DNA from: Patescibacteria group bacterium
GTDB taxonomy: Bacteria; Patescibacteriota; Minisyncoccia; Phycocordibacterales; GWA1-40-21
DNA length: 12,563 bases
NCBI GenBank assembly: GCA_018971765.1
Contig: JAGXAA010000021.1
Span: forward strand, 1 to 12,563
Direction: 5' to 3'
The position numbers and the translations under genes are program-made. This document shows positions 1-5,945 of the stretch, piece by piece. How positions within the stretch are numbered: the stretch's first letter is position 1; every line of letters starts with the position of its first letter. The notes beneath the pieces are model-generated. The model was not told the origin of the DNA, made no database searches, and saw only the letters and a list, made by a program, of their open reading frames with translations.

Positions 1-195
1 GCCAACCAAGCGCAAAATTTCGCTTCTTCAAAAAAGTTCGAGGAAATGAAAACTTTTTTGAAAACCATCGGCTTGAACCGCCATTTGCGCGCAAGCGCGC
101 TCTCCGTGGATTTCAAAACGCCCTTTTCTTTTCTTGCCGAACTTCCCATCACCGCGCGGAGCGCGGACGCATTTTCGCGGGGAAATTCAATCGGG
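1..195. other. Unresolved left edge, no confident gene
   Basis: This stretch lies downstream of the tRNA gene and I see no recognisable gene in it. Two frames are open to the window edge. On minus, an ATG at 149 (or GTG at 152) reads through to base 3 as a basic peptide starting MGSSARKEKG. On plus, a frame enters from the left edge and runs on through the tRNA, so it is unlikely to be real. Neither resembles a family I know and neither has a ribosome-binding site. The segment also holds three perfect short inverted repeats (27-38/51-62, 87-92/95-100, 152-157/161-166), which argues that at least part of it is non-coding structured DNA. Confidence 0.3.
27..62. repeat. 12-bp perfect inverted repeat (hairpin)
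   Basis: TTCAAAAAAGTT at 27-38 is perfectly complementary to AACTTTTTTGAA at 51-62, with a 12-nt loop. The T6 tract is within the stem and not after it, so this is not a textbook intrinsic terminator. It could still end transcripts leaving the tRNA gene on the minus strand. Confidence 0.5.
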
Positions 196-266
196 TGGAC
201 CTGGGGGGAGTCGAACCCCCGCTTCGTCAATGCGAATGACGCGTCGTGCCACTAGACTACAGGCCC
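196..266 (-). tRNA. tRNA-Ala, anticodon CGC
   Basis: A full cloverleaf can be folded on the minus strand. The acceptor stem is GGGCCTG/CAGGTCC, the D arm GTC/GAC encloses AGTGG, and the anticodon stem CGTCA/TGACG has loop TTCGCAT, giving anticodon CGC (reads GCG, alanine). The T arm is GGGGG-TTCGACT-CCCCC, and A73 is the discriminator. The third acceptor pair is G3:U70, the classical alanine identity element, which independently supports the anticodon reading. The variable loop is short (4 nt). The bases after A73 are CCC, so the 3' CCA is not encoded and must be added by the CCA-adding enzyme. A promoter-like sequence lies about 25 nt upstream. Start and end were set by pairing and could be off by one base. 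Confidence 0.93.
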
Positions 267-290
267 GATCTGGATACGGAACGAGTCTCA

Positions 291-318
291 ATATTACCGT
301 CGTCAAAAAATTTATCAA
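291..318 (-). promoter_or_regulatory. Probable tRNA-Ala promoter
   Basis: On minus, TTGATA (318-313) is followed after 16 nt by TAATAT (296-291). The predicted start near 284 leaves a leader of about 18 nt before the tRNA 5' end, a normal distance. The -35 is good (5 of 6 to TTGACA) and the -10 is weak (4 of 6). Confidence 0.4.
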
Positions 319-323
319 AACTC

Positions 324-336
324 GCTTGAGACAAGC
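324..336 (-). terminator. Weak hairpin after histidine kinase gene
   Basis: On minus, GCTTG-TCT-CAAGC forms a 5-bp stem with a 3-nt loop, followed by GAGTTTTG. It lies about 45 nt after the kinase stop codon and just before the putative tRNA promoter. The stem is short and the U-run is only four bases, so it is at best a weak terminator. Confidence 0.22.
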
Positions 337-380
337 CCTAATCACTATCGCAATTATCAGACTTTTTTTCAAGTCCTCAT

Positions 381-1634
381 CTATGTTTTTTCCTTATACA
401 AAGGCAAGGTAAAAAAGAAAGTTGAGCCCCTATGATCATCAGCCAGATACCCCGCCTTGCCTCCGTGCCTCTCAACGATATTTTTAACGATAAAGAGGCC
501 GAGTCCCGATCCTTCGGTGTGCAGAGACTTCGCCCACTTGTCTCTGAAAAATTTTGAAAAAAGAAGCCGCGCCGATTCCGGAGAAATTATAATGCCGTTG
601 TCAGCGACGCTCACCTTAAGCTCATCGGCGGTCTTTCCCAGAAAAATTTCCACTTGCCCGTTTTCCGGAGTATACTTTATGGCATTGTCAAGATAATTGG
701 AAATGGCCACGCTCAATCTGTTTCTGTCGCCGCTCACAAGATAATGCCCGCCTTTCGGCTTGTGATAAATAAGCGATATTTTTTTCTGCTTGCTGTCGTC
801 AGAAAAGTTTTTAACGGTTTCCTCTATCAAAAGACTCATATCCAATTTCTCGAAATTGTATCCGAAGAGACCTTCTTCTATCTCCGCTATGTCAAGAAGG
901 TAAGAAGTTAGCTTGACCAACCTCTCCACATTGTTCAAAATATTTTTTAAGTTTTCTTCGTTTTTTTTCGCGTCAGCGCTATTGCCCAAGAGAAAATCCG
1001 TCGACCATCTGATATTGGTGAGGGGCGTCAGAAATTTGTGCGACATTATGGTAACATATTCGGTCTTCATCCTGTCCAAATATTTGGACCGGCTCACGTC
1101 TCTGATTATTTTCAAGGATTCGCCTCTCTCTTTATTTAGAGTTATTTTGATTATCTGATAATCAAATTTTTCGCCGCTTCCCTTATCGAAGGAATATTCG
1201 AAAATCTCGCCTTCTTTCAAATCTTCGAATATGGCTTTAGACAAATCAGAGTAATTTTTTATCTCCTCAACGGGTCTCGTTTTGATTTCCGCTTCTTTTA
1301 TTCCTAAAAATTGTTCCGCGGCCGCGTTCATCGTCAGTATTTTTCCTCTGGGATCATGCACGACAAGACCTTCCGTGATGTTTTCAAAGATGTCTCTTTG
1401 CCTTTCTTGCAACAGTTTTTTCTCCTCTTTTTCCTCTTCGATATCCTTGATAAACAGCAAAGAAAATCTGGTAAAAATTATCACAATGGCCGCGGCGAGC
1501 GGTATGAACAAGAAAAGAACATAAGCAAAAATGGAGAAATTGCCCGGATACAGATAAAATAAAGCTCCATTTATCAACACAAAGGCAATTCCTAAAACAA
1601 TCCAGATGTTTTTAAGCTTAATTGATTTGCTCAT
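381..1634 (-). CDS. PAS-containing membrane sensor histidine kinase
   Basis: This is a two-component sensor kinase of 417 aa. Two hydrophobic segments (about residues 10-30 and 33-58) anchor it in the membrane with almost no extracytoplasmic loop. A charged helix (63-80) leads to a PAS domain (about 78-185, with FENITEGLVVHDPRGKIL). Next come the dimerisation/phosphoacceptor helix with His199 in IMSHKFLTPLTNI and the ATPase domain: N-box NYLDNAIKYT (313-322), G1-box DNGIII (345-350), F-box LFSKFFR and G2-box GSGLGL (375-380). Two positions depart from the HisKA/HATPase_c consensus: the acidic residue after the phospho-His is Lys200, and the second G1 glycine is Ile. It overlaps the upstream membrane-protein gene by 17 nt, implying coupled translation. 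The partner is probably the receiver gene upstream. With no extracellular domain it likely senses a cytoplasmic or in-membrane signal; the ligand is unknown. Confidence 0.93.
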   Translation of the reverse strand: MSKSIKLKNIWIVLGIAFVLINGALFYLYPGNFSIFAYVLFLFIPLAAAIVIIFTRFSLLFIKDIEEEKEEKKLLQERQRDIFENITEGLVVHDPRGKILTMNAAAEQFLGIKEAEIKTRPVEEIKNYSDLSKAIFEDLKEGEIFEYSFDKGSGEKFDYQIIKITLNKERGESLKIIRDVSRSKYLDRMKTEYVTIMSHKFLTPLTNIRWSTDFLLGNSADAKKNEENLKNILNNVERLVKLTSYLLDIAEIEEGLFGYNFEKLDMSLLIEETVKNFSDDSKQKKISLIYHKPKGGHYLVSGDRNRLSVAISNYLDNAIKYTPENGQVEIFLGKTADELKVSVADNGIIISPESARLLFSKFFRDKWAKSLHTEGSGLGLFIVKNIVERHGGKAGYLADDHRGSTFFFTLPLYKEKT

Positions 1635-2076
1635 TGGAGACTAGATTTTTGCGAGCAGAAGCTATTTTATATAGCCCCAAAATCACCAATATGAAACCCA
1701 AACCGACACCGAGAGCGTGAGCGATTGAGGAGCTTGCCGGACCTAAAGACGGATAAACTGACTCTACTCCGGTATACATCCATGCCAATATGTGAACATC
1801 GCCTATGCCGTAGAAAAACACCCCCCATCCGATCAAATACAAAGCGCTCTGAAAAGGAGTGCCCTTGAGTATTCTGGAGACCATATAGGAGATAATCGCC
1901 GTAACGGTCAAGAGAGTTATTTCCACCAACAAGGTTACGAAAACTTCAGGCGAACCTCCCTGCGCGACGCGAACTTTGAACCATTCGCCGACTTTTTTAT
2001 AAGAAAGCATTACGGGAAAGACTAGAATCAAATCGAGAATTATAACGCTGACAATTATTGATTTTAATTTGCTCAT
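1618..2076 (-). CDS. Four-helix membrane protein of unknown function
   Basis: I do not recognise this 152-aa protein. It has four likely transmembrane segments, at about residues 6-24, 46-66, 78-101 and 118-138. A basic patch (SYKKVGEWFKVRVAQ, 25-39) follows the first helix and the C-terminal tail is short and polar. His95 (GDVHILAW) and His120 (SSIAHALG) fall within or beside helices 3 and 4; paired membrane histidines can bind heme or metal, but there is no further support for that here. The 3' end overlaps the kinase start by 17 nt, and a receiver gene lies 78 nt upstream, so it probably works with this two-component pair as an accessory or sensory subunit (inference). No Shine-Dalgarno precedes its ATG, which sits behind an A-rich run. 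Confidence 0.8.
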   Translation of the reverse strand: MSKLKSIIVSVIILDLILVFPVMLSYKKVGEWFKVRVAQGGSPEVFVTLLVEITLLTVTAIISYMVSRILKGTPFQSALYLIGWGVFFYGIGDVHILAWMYTGVESVYPSLGPASSSIAHALGVGLGFILVILGLYKIASARKNLVSNEQIN

Positions 2077-2086
2077 ATTTTTTATT

Positions 2087-2154
2087 TTCGTCTAATTAAG
2101 AATGCGGCGCAAATGTCTTCAATAGAAATTAGGCGGCTCTCCTTGTCAGACGAA
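2087..2154 (-). repeat. 7-bp inverted repeat between receiver and membrane-protein genes
   Basis: TTCGTCT at 2087-2093 and AGACGAA at 2148-2154 are perfect complements. They bracket almost the whole 78-nt spacer and the right arm abuts the receiver stop codon at 2155. It might fold as an intercistronic stem, but with a 54-nt loop and only 7 pairs it could be chance. Confidence 0.25.
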
Positions 2155-2550
2155 CTATAAGGTATGACCTTTATTTATTAAATTTTTTTGTAAAAAAGCC
2201 TTTACTCTGATAATAATACCTTCGGGAGAATTATACGCTTTGACTATATAATCCTTCGCCCCCAAAGAAACAGCTCTGTCAATATCGTTTTTGTCGTATA
2301 AATTCGACGCGACGATTATCGGCAGTTCTTTAAGCGATTGATTTTTCTTTACTTCTTCAAGAACTTTAAACCCGTCCATTTTAGGCAGAATCATATCAAG
2401 AAGAACCAGATCGTACCTATTTTTGAGAATCTTGTTGAGTCCCTCTTCCCCGTCCACCGCCGTTTCGACTTCAAAGCCGGACTTTATAAACTTCTCGACT
2501 ATCAAACTCAAAAGAAAAAGATCGTCTTCGATAATCAATATTTTGCTCAC
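2155..2550 (-). CDS. Stand-alone receiver-domain response regulator (CheY/Spo0F-like)
   Basis: The 131-aa protein is one complete REC domain with no DNA-binding or enzymatic output. The acidic pocket is Glu8-Asp9-Asp10 (ILIIEDD), the phosphoacceptor is Asp52 (LVLLDMILPKMDG), the switch Ser is Ser82 (PIIVASN) and the conserved Lys is Lys104 (KDYIVKAY), so it should be phosphorylatable. The start codon is GTG at 2550; no upstream ATG fits the family's N-terminus, and no Shine-Dalgarno is visible. It is the first gene of a receiver-membrane protein-kinase unit with its own promoter. A single-domain receiver must act by protein contact or by passing phosphate on. The target cannot be told from this window. 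Confidence 0.95.
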   Translation of the reverse strand: MSKILIIEDDLFLLSLIVEKFIKSGFEVETAVDGEEGLNKILKNRYDLVLLDMILPKMDGFKVLEEVKKNQSLKELPIIVASNLYDKNDIDRAVSLGAKDYIVKAYNSPEGIIIRVKAFLQKNLINKGHTL

Positions 2551-2671
2551 AAATTTAAACGCTCGCGGCGGATGCCATTTGAAGCGCCCGCCTTAAAACG
2601 GTTTTTTTATATCTTGTCCTAATAAACTTTTATCATCGCTGAATCGACCTCAATGCTTATTATCGTTCTTA

Positions 2672-2700
2672 ATTTTAACAATTATAAAATTACGGGTCAA
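2672..2700 (-). promoter_or_regulatory. Sigma-70-type promoter of the two-component operon
   Basis: On minus, TTGACC (2700-2695) and TAAAAT (2677-2672) are separated by exactly 17 nt, each matching the consensus at 5 of 6 positions. The spacer ends in TGT, giving an extended -10. The start would be near 2664, leaving a leader of about 115 nt before the GTG of the receiver gene. The 372-bp gap 2551-2922 also holds the hairpin at 2740-2777 and the large inverted repeat at 2805-2918. I see no gene in it. Confidence 0.7.
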
Positions 2701-2739
2701 TGGAAACTGTGCAAAACAAAAATGGCAAATTCATCGCAT

Positions 2740-2777
2740 GCGGCAAAAGGCAAAAATGATAATCGGCTTTTTGCCGC
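2740..2777. repeat. Hairpin upstream of the two-component promoter
   Basis: GCGGCAAAA (2740-2748) pairs perfectly with TTTTGCCGC (2769-2777). Three further pairs (one G-U) bring the stem to 12 bp with a 13-nt loop. No U-run follows on either strand, so it is not a clear intrinsic terminator. It sits about 40 bp upstream of the -35 box and could be an operator, a transcript-end structure or a processing site. Confidence 0.5.
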
Positions 2778-2804
2778 AAGTCTCTGCGACTTTCTTATTT
2801 CTGT

Positions 2805-2918
2805 GAATTACAAAACTCCATTATGAGCGGAAACTTGCGCAAGCGCGGCTGGCGCGAGCAGAGCAAATTTTCAGCAGAAAATTATGCGAGTTCCGCGAAT
2901 AATGGAGTTTTGTAATTC
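2805..2918. repeat. 114-bp element with 19-bp perfect terminal inverted repeats
   Basis: GAATTACAAAACTCCATTA (2805-2823) and its exact complement (2900-2918) flank a G+C-rich middle. Pairing continues inward with small bulges: GCGGAAACT on the left matches AGTTCCGC on the right. A smaller hairpin ATTTTC-AGCA-GAAAAT lies inside at 2867-2882. It starts 4 nt after the rplE stop codon, so the ribosomal-operon transcript would end in a very strong stem, but no U-run follows. It may serve as operon-end structure (termination or 3' protection). The layout also resembles a MITE, although I see no flanking target duplication. Confidence 0.75.
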
Positions 2919-2922
2919 AAGA

Positions 2923-3462
2923 TCATTTATCTTCTTTTTTAAGCGGCAAACCGATATGTTCCAAAAATGCCGTCGCTTCTTCCCTGCCGTCGGCAGTAGT
3001 GACAATAGTGACAGTCATACCAAAAACATCTTTTATGTCTTCATCCGAAGTCTCGGGAAATATGACATGCTCTTTGAGCCCGATGGAATAATTACCCATA
3101 TCGTCGATTGATTTTCTTGATAATCCTCTGAAATCTCTGGCTCTCGGCAAGGCGACATTTATAAGCTTGTCCAGAAAATCAAACATTCTTTTGCCGCGAA
3201 GCGTCACCTGCAAGCCGACTGGATCCCCCTCTCTCACTTTAAAGGCGGCGATTGATTGTTTGGATTCTCTTGTCGCCGGTTTCTGCCCCGTGATTTTTTG
3301 AAGTCTGTCGATTATAAGCTCGATTTTCTTCTTGTCTTTCAGAGACCCGATACCGATGTTTACAACCACCTTCTCGACTTTAGGCGCTTCCATTTTATTC
3401 ACATAGCCAAGTTTCTTGCCTAGACTTTCGAATGCTTTATTTTGTTTTTCTTTTACTTTCAT
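2923..3462 (-). CDS. rplE: 50S ribosomal protein L5 (uL5)
   Basis: L5 binds 5S rRNA and domain V of 23S rRNA in the central protuberance and contacts the P-site tRNA. The 179-aa product has the family's usual length and signatures: PKVEKVVVNIGIG (27-39), ITGQKP, the RESKQSIAAFKVREG loop, VTLRGKRMFDFLDKL and the C-terminal VFGMTVTIVTTA. The ATG at 3462 starts the protein right where the family begins and is preceded by A/T-rich sequence without a Shine-Dalgarno. It is the last gene of the ribosomal run: the usual next genes (rpsN, rpsH, rplF) are absent, and a strong hairpin starts 4 nt past its TGA. The 47-nt gap to rplX carries a heptad palindrome. Confidence 0.98.
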   Translation of the reverse strand: MKVKEKQNKAFESLGKKLGYVNKMEAPKVEKVVVNIGIGSLKDKKKIELIIDRLQKITGQKPATRESKQSIAAFKVREGDPVGLQVTLRGKRMFDFLDKLINVALPRARDFRGLSRKSIDDMGNYSIGLKEHVIFPETSDEDIKDVFGMTVTIVTTADGREEATAFLEHIGLPLKKEDK

Positions 3463-3468
3463 AGTTTT

Positions 3469-3512
3469 TAGATTATGGGTGTTAGGTGTTTAGAGAATTT
3501 CCCTAAAAGCTA
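3469..3512. repeat. Heptad palindrome, copy 1 (rplX/rplE spacer)
   Basis: Plus-strand TAG-type words start at 3469, 3476 (TGG variant), 3483 and 3491, and CTA words at 3503 and 3510, roughly one per 7 bases. The centre AGAGAATTTCCCTAAAA (3492-3508) is identical to that of copy 3. The CTA at 3510-3512 is the complement of the rplX stop codon TAG, so the repeat runs into the gene end. This is the shortest and most degenerate copy. Confidence 0.7.
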
Positions 3513-3818
3513 ACTGATTTCCTTTCCGCTCTTCTTGCTTACGCGGACATATTTCCCCCCGACCATTTTCTTGCCAATGCGAGATCTCTTGCCTGTTGAC
3601 GGGTCCACAATCATCACATTTGAGACATGGATAGGCAAAGTTTTCTCTACTATCTGCCCTTTTTGCCCGCTCTTTTGCGGCCGCTGATGCTTTTTTTTAA
3701 TATTCACTCCGGCAATCACAACCATATCCCTTTCCGGCAGAGCCTTAATCACCTTCCCCGTTTTGCCCTTGTCTTTTCCGGCAATCACCATCACATTGTC
3801 ATTTTTCTTTATTTTCAT
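3510..3818 (-). CDS. rplX: 50S ribosomal protein L24 (uL24)
   Basis: L24 is an early-assembly protein that binds the 5' region of 23S rRNA and lies near the exit-tunnel opening. The 102-aa product matches the family in length. Its KOW motif lies near the start (MVIAGKDKGKTGKVIKALP, 10-28), followed by VVIAGVNIKKKHQRP, the typical HVSNVMIVDPSTGKRSRIG segment (64-82) and a basic tail. It sits 31 nt after rplN. Its TAG stop coincides with one TAG word of the heptad palindrome, which suggests the repeat and the gene end evolved or inserted together. No Shine-Dalgarno precedes the ATG; the upstream sequence is A/T-rich. Confidence 0.98.
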   Translation of the reverse strand: MKIKKNDNVMVIAGKDKGKTGKVIKALPERDMVVIAGVNIKKKHQRPQKSGQKGQIVEKTLPIHVSNVMIVDPSTGKRSRIGKKMVGGKYVRVSKKSGKEIS

Positions 3819-3849
3819 AAAAATTTTATAATCGGTTATTTCAGATGGC

Positions 3850-4221
3850 CTAAACTATTTCAGGAGAAAGGGATGCTATTTTTTGGTATCCTTTTTCCGC
3901 TATCTCCCTCGGTATCGGCCCGAAAACTCTTCCCGCGATAGCATCAAGTTTGCCTTTTTCCAAGATGACAACGGCATTTTCGTCAAATCTTATGTAGGAA
4001 CCGTCTTTTCTTCTGAAGGCGTTCCTTTGCCTAACCACCACGGCTTGAAGCACATCTTTCTTTTTTATGGCCTTCCTTGGCTCGGCTTTCTGAACGGACA
4101 AGACGACAATGTCGCCTATTCTCGCGTATCGCTTCTTTGAACTGCCGAGCACTTTGAAAATCCTGCCGATCTTCCCGCCGGAATTATCTACTATATTCAC
4201 TATGGATCTTGGTTGTATCAT
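3850..4221 (-). CDS. rplN: 50S ribosomal protein L14 (uL14)
   Basis: L14 binds 23S rRNA at the subunit interface, contributes to bridges with the 30S subunit and interacts with L19. The 123-aa product is standard. It begins MIQPRSIVNIVDNSGGK and contains the RRKDGSYIRFDENAVVIL and AGRVFGPIPREI signatures. It heads what is normally the spc operon and lies 40 nt after rpsQ with no terminator or clear promoter between them, so S10 and spc genes are probably co-transcribed. The ATG at 4221 gives the family start; the upstream bases are A/T-rich with no Shine-Dalgarno. Confidence 0.98.
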   Translation of the reverse strand: MIQPRSIVNIVDNSGGKIGRIFKVLGSSKKRYARIGDIVVLSVQKAEPRKAIKKKDVLQAVVVRQRNAFRRKDGSYIRFDENAVVILEKGKLDAIAGRVFGPIPREIAEKGYQKIASLSPEIV

Positions 4222-4261
4222 ATTTTAATTAAATTCTAAATTCGAAATTCGCGCTCCCGGT

Positions 4262-4537
4262 TTATATTTTCATAATTACTTCAAAATGCTTGTCCTTTGA
4301 TATCGGTCGGGTCTCTCGAATACTGACGACATCGCCGATTTTATGCTTATTGCCAACATCGTGCGCCTTGAATTTTTTCTGTCTTTTTACGTATTTGCCG
4401 TAAATAGGGTGCTTTTTGTAACTGTCAACTAGAACGACAACCGTGTCTTTCATCTTATCCGACACGACCTTTCCTGAAAATATTTTTATTTTCTTCGCGG
4501 CGCCGATATTTTTTTGTTCGTTCTCTTTTTTTGTCAT
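4262..4537 (-). CDS. rpsQ: 30S ribosomal protein S17 (uS17)
   Basis: S17 is a primary 16S rRNA-binding protein needed early in 30S assembly. The 91-aa product has the OB-fold core starting at about residue 17 (IKIFSGKVVSDKMKDTVVV), then YGKYVKRQKKFKAHD and GDVVSIRETRPISKDKHFEVI. The N-terminus is about ten residues longer than that of E. coli S17 and is charged (MTKKENEQKN). It follows rpmC by 6 nt, so the two are tightly linked in the operon. Confidence 0.97.
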   Translation of the reverse strand: MTKKENEQKNIGAAKKIKIFSGKVVSDKMKDTVVVLVDSYKKHPIYGKYVKRQKKFKAHDVGNKHKIGDVVSIRETRPISKDKHFEVIMKI

Positions 4538-4543
4538 GACTTT

Positions 4544-4747
4544 CTATTCTTTTTCCGCTACCCGCGACCTTCTTCTTTCCGCAAGCTCAGTCATAAGCCG
4601 AGCGATTTCTTTTCTCCCGTTCCTGCCTTCTCTCACGTTGCGCGTCTTGCTGCCCGAAATCGCAAAGCGGAAACTTCTCAACGCCTCTCTCTTTTCGTCT
4701 AAAAGTTTTGTTATTTCTTTTTCTGTTTTATTTTTATATTCTGACAT
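4544..4747 (-). CDS. rpmC: 50S ribosomal protein L29 (uL29)
   Basis: L29 sits by the peptide exit tunnel next to L23 and contributes to the docking area for nascent-chain factors. I chose the ATG at 4747, giving 67 aa (MSEYKNKTEKEITKLLDEKR...), because the family starts just before this first helix. An in-frame ATG at 4804 would add 19 residues with no match to L29. The hallmark turn between the two helices, where many L29s have NT/QL-type residues, is here SGSKTRNVREGRNGRKEIARLMT. The tail is rich in Arg/Lys. The spacer to rplP is 82 nt, and to rpsQ 6 nt. No Shine-Dalgarno; the start follows a run of seven A. Confidence 0.9.
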   Translation of the reverse strand: MSEYKNKTEKEITKLLDEKREALRSFRFAISGSKTRNVREGRNGRKEIARLMTELAERRRSRVAEKE

Positions 4748-4829
4748 TTTTTTATCGCGCTTTATCGCAATCCGTAATCTAACACTAATCAAATTAAAAT
4801 TCAATGCGCGGATATCTTACCAAAAATAA

Positions 4830-5252
4830 TCAAATATTCCTGCTTACCACTCTTGTTTTCACTGGAAGCTTCGTGCCGGCTTTTCGAAGCGCCTCTCTCG
4901 CGACCGCTTCGTCAACTCCGTCTATCTCAAACATTATTCTTCCCGGTCTTACGACGGCCTCGTATCCCGCCAAATCCCCCTTTCCCTTGCCCATCTTCAC
5001 TTCAGCCGGTTTTTGGGTGTAAGGCTTGTCGGGGAAAATGCGCGTCCACATTTTGCCGGTTTTGCTCACCGACCTCGCCGCCGCTTTTCTGGCGGCCTCG
5101 ATGGAATTGGCTCTGATTCGGCCGGCCGAAATCGCTTTGAGGCCAAAGGAACCGAAAGCCACATAAGTGCCGCGAGTTTCATTCCCGATTTTATCCGGGT
5201 GTTCGCGCCTAGTATGAGACTTCCTGTATTTTACTTTTTTCGGAAATAGCAT
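4830..5252 (-). CDS. rplP: 50S ribosomal protein L16 (uL16)
   Basis: L16 binds 23S rRNA near the A-site tRNA elbow and is needed for a functional peptidyl-transferase centre. The frame is open further upstream to an ATG at 5339, but that would overlap rpsC by 71 nt and add 29 unrelated residues. The ATG at 5252 gives the standard N-terminus MLFPKKVKYRKSHTRR and 140 aa, the family length. Other signatures are FGSFGLKAISAGRIRANSIE and TRIFPDKPYTQKPAEVKMGK. It starts 16 nt after the rpsC stop. No Shine-Dalgarno is seen (upstream ACGACTAAA). Confidence 0.97.
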   Translation of the reverse strand: MLFPKKVKYRKSHTRREHPDKIGNETRGTYVAFGSFGLKAISAGRIRANSIEAARKAAARSVSKTGKMWTRIFPDKPYTQKPAEVKMGKGKGDLAGYEAVVRPGRIMFEIDGVDEAVAREALRKAGTKLPVKTRVVSRNI

Positions 5253-5268
5253 TTTAGTCGTTAAAAAA

Positions 5269-5940
5269 TTATTTTTTCTGGCCTTTGTCGGCAAATATGT
5301 CGCCTTTGTATATCCAGACTTTGATGCCGATGTCTCCATAGGTCATATGGGCTTTCTCTCTCGCGAAATCAATATCGGCTCGAAGCGTCTGAAGGGGAAT
5401 CCGCCCCTTTTTCAAATCTTCATTTCGAGCCATTTCCGCTCCGCCGAGCCTGCCTCCCAAGAAGATTCTCACGCCCTTGACGTCGCGGTTGGCCATAACC
5501 TTATCAATCGTCTGCTTCATTACCCTCCTGAAAGGCATTCTCTTCTCGAGGCCTTCCGCGACCATATAGGCAACGACGGCCGAGTTTGATTCCGGCAACC
5601 TTATTTCCTCAATATCCAACTTGAAATCCTTGGCAAACGGCAGTTTGCGCTTGTTCATAAATTTAACGATGTCATTTCGGAGTTTTTCCGCGCCTTCGCC
5701 GCTTCTTCCTATTATCATCCCCGGTCTAGCGGTCTTTATGACCAGTCTGAAAGCTTTCTCGTTTCTTTCAATTTCAATCGCGCTCGCGTAAAACCCTCTC
5801 AATTTCTTTTCCAAATATTCGCGGAGCATTATGTCTCCTTTCAGAAATTCCCTGTATTTCCTGCCGGCGGAAAACCAGCGAGATTTCCAGTCTCTTAAAA
5901 TTCCCAGTCTGTGAGCGTATGGATGGACTATGTGTGTCAT
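5269..5940 (-). CDS. rpsC: 30S ribosomal protein S3 (uS3)
   Basis: S3 lies in the 30S head and, with S4 and S5, lines the mRNA entry channel. The 223-aa product is of normal length. The N-terminus MTHIVHPYAHRLGI is a divergent form of the usual MGQKxHPxGxRLG. The KH domain carries GMIIGRSGEG (74-83), the nucleic-acid-binding loop. The C-terminal S3 domain contains VRIFLGGRLGGAEMARNE and DIGIKVWIYKG. The gene is separated by 5 nt from rplV and 16 nt from rplP. The context is A/T-rich before the ATG (AATTTTT) with no Shine-Dalgarno. Confidence 0.98.
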   Translation of the reverse strand: MTHIVHPYAHRLGILRDWKSRWFSAGRKYREFLKGDIMLREYLEKKLRGFYASAIEIERNEKAFRLVIKTARPGMIIGRSGEGAEKLRNDIVKFMNKRKLPFAKDFKLDIEEIRLPESNSAVVAYMVAEGLEKRMPFRRVMKQTIDKVMANRDVKGVRIFLGGRLGGAEMARNEDLKKGRIPLQTLRADIDFAREKAHMTYGDIGIKVWIYKGDIFADKGQKK

Positions 5941-5945
5941 AAAAA

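Noticed and set aside
46..255. Plus-strand ORF MKTFLKTIGLNRH...
   Set aside because: Its last third is a translation of the antisense of the tRNA-Ala gene (the familiar WTWGESNPR artefact), and it has no recognisable domain.
4748..4804. 19-residue N-terminal extension of L29
   Set aside because: It is not L29-like; the family begins near the ATG at 4747. The longer start cannot be strictly excluded.
5253..5339. 29-residue N-terminal extension of L16
   Set aside because: It would overlap the rpsC coding end by 71 nt and matches nothing in L16; the standard N-terminus MLFPKKVKYRK starts at 5252.
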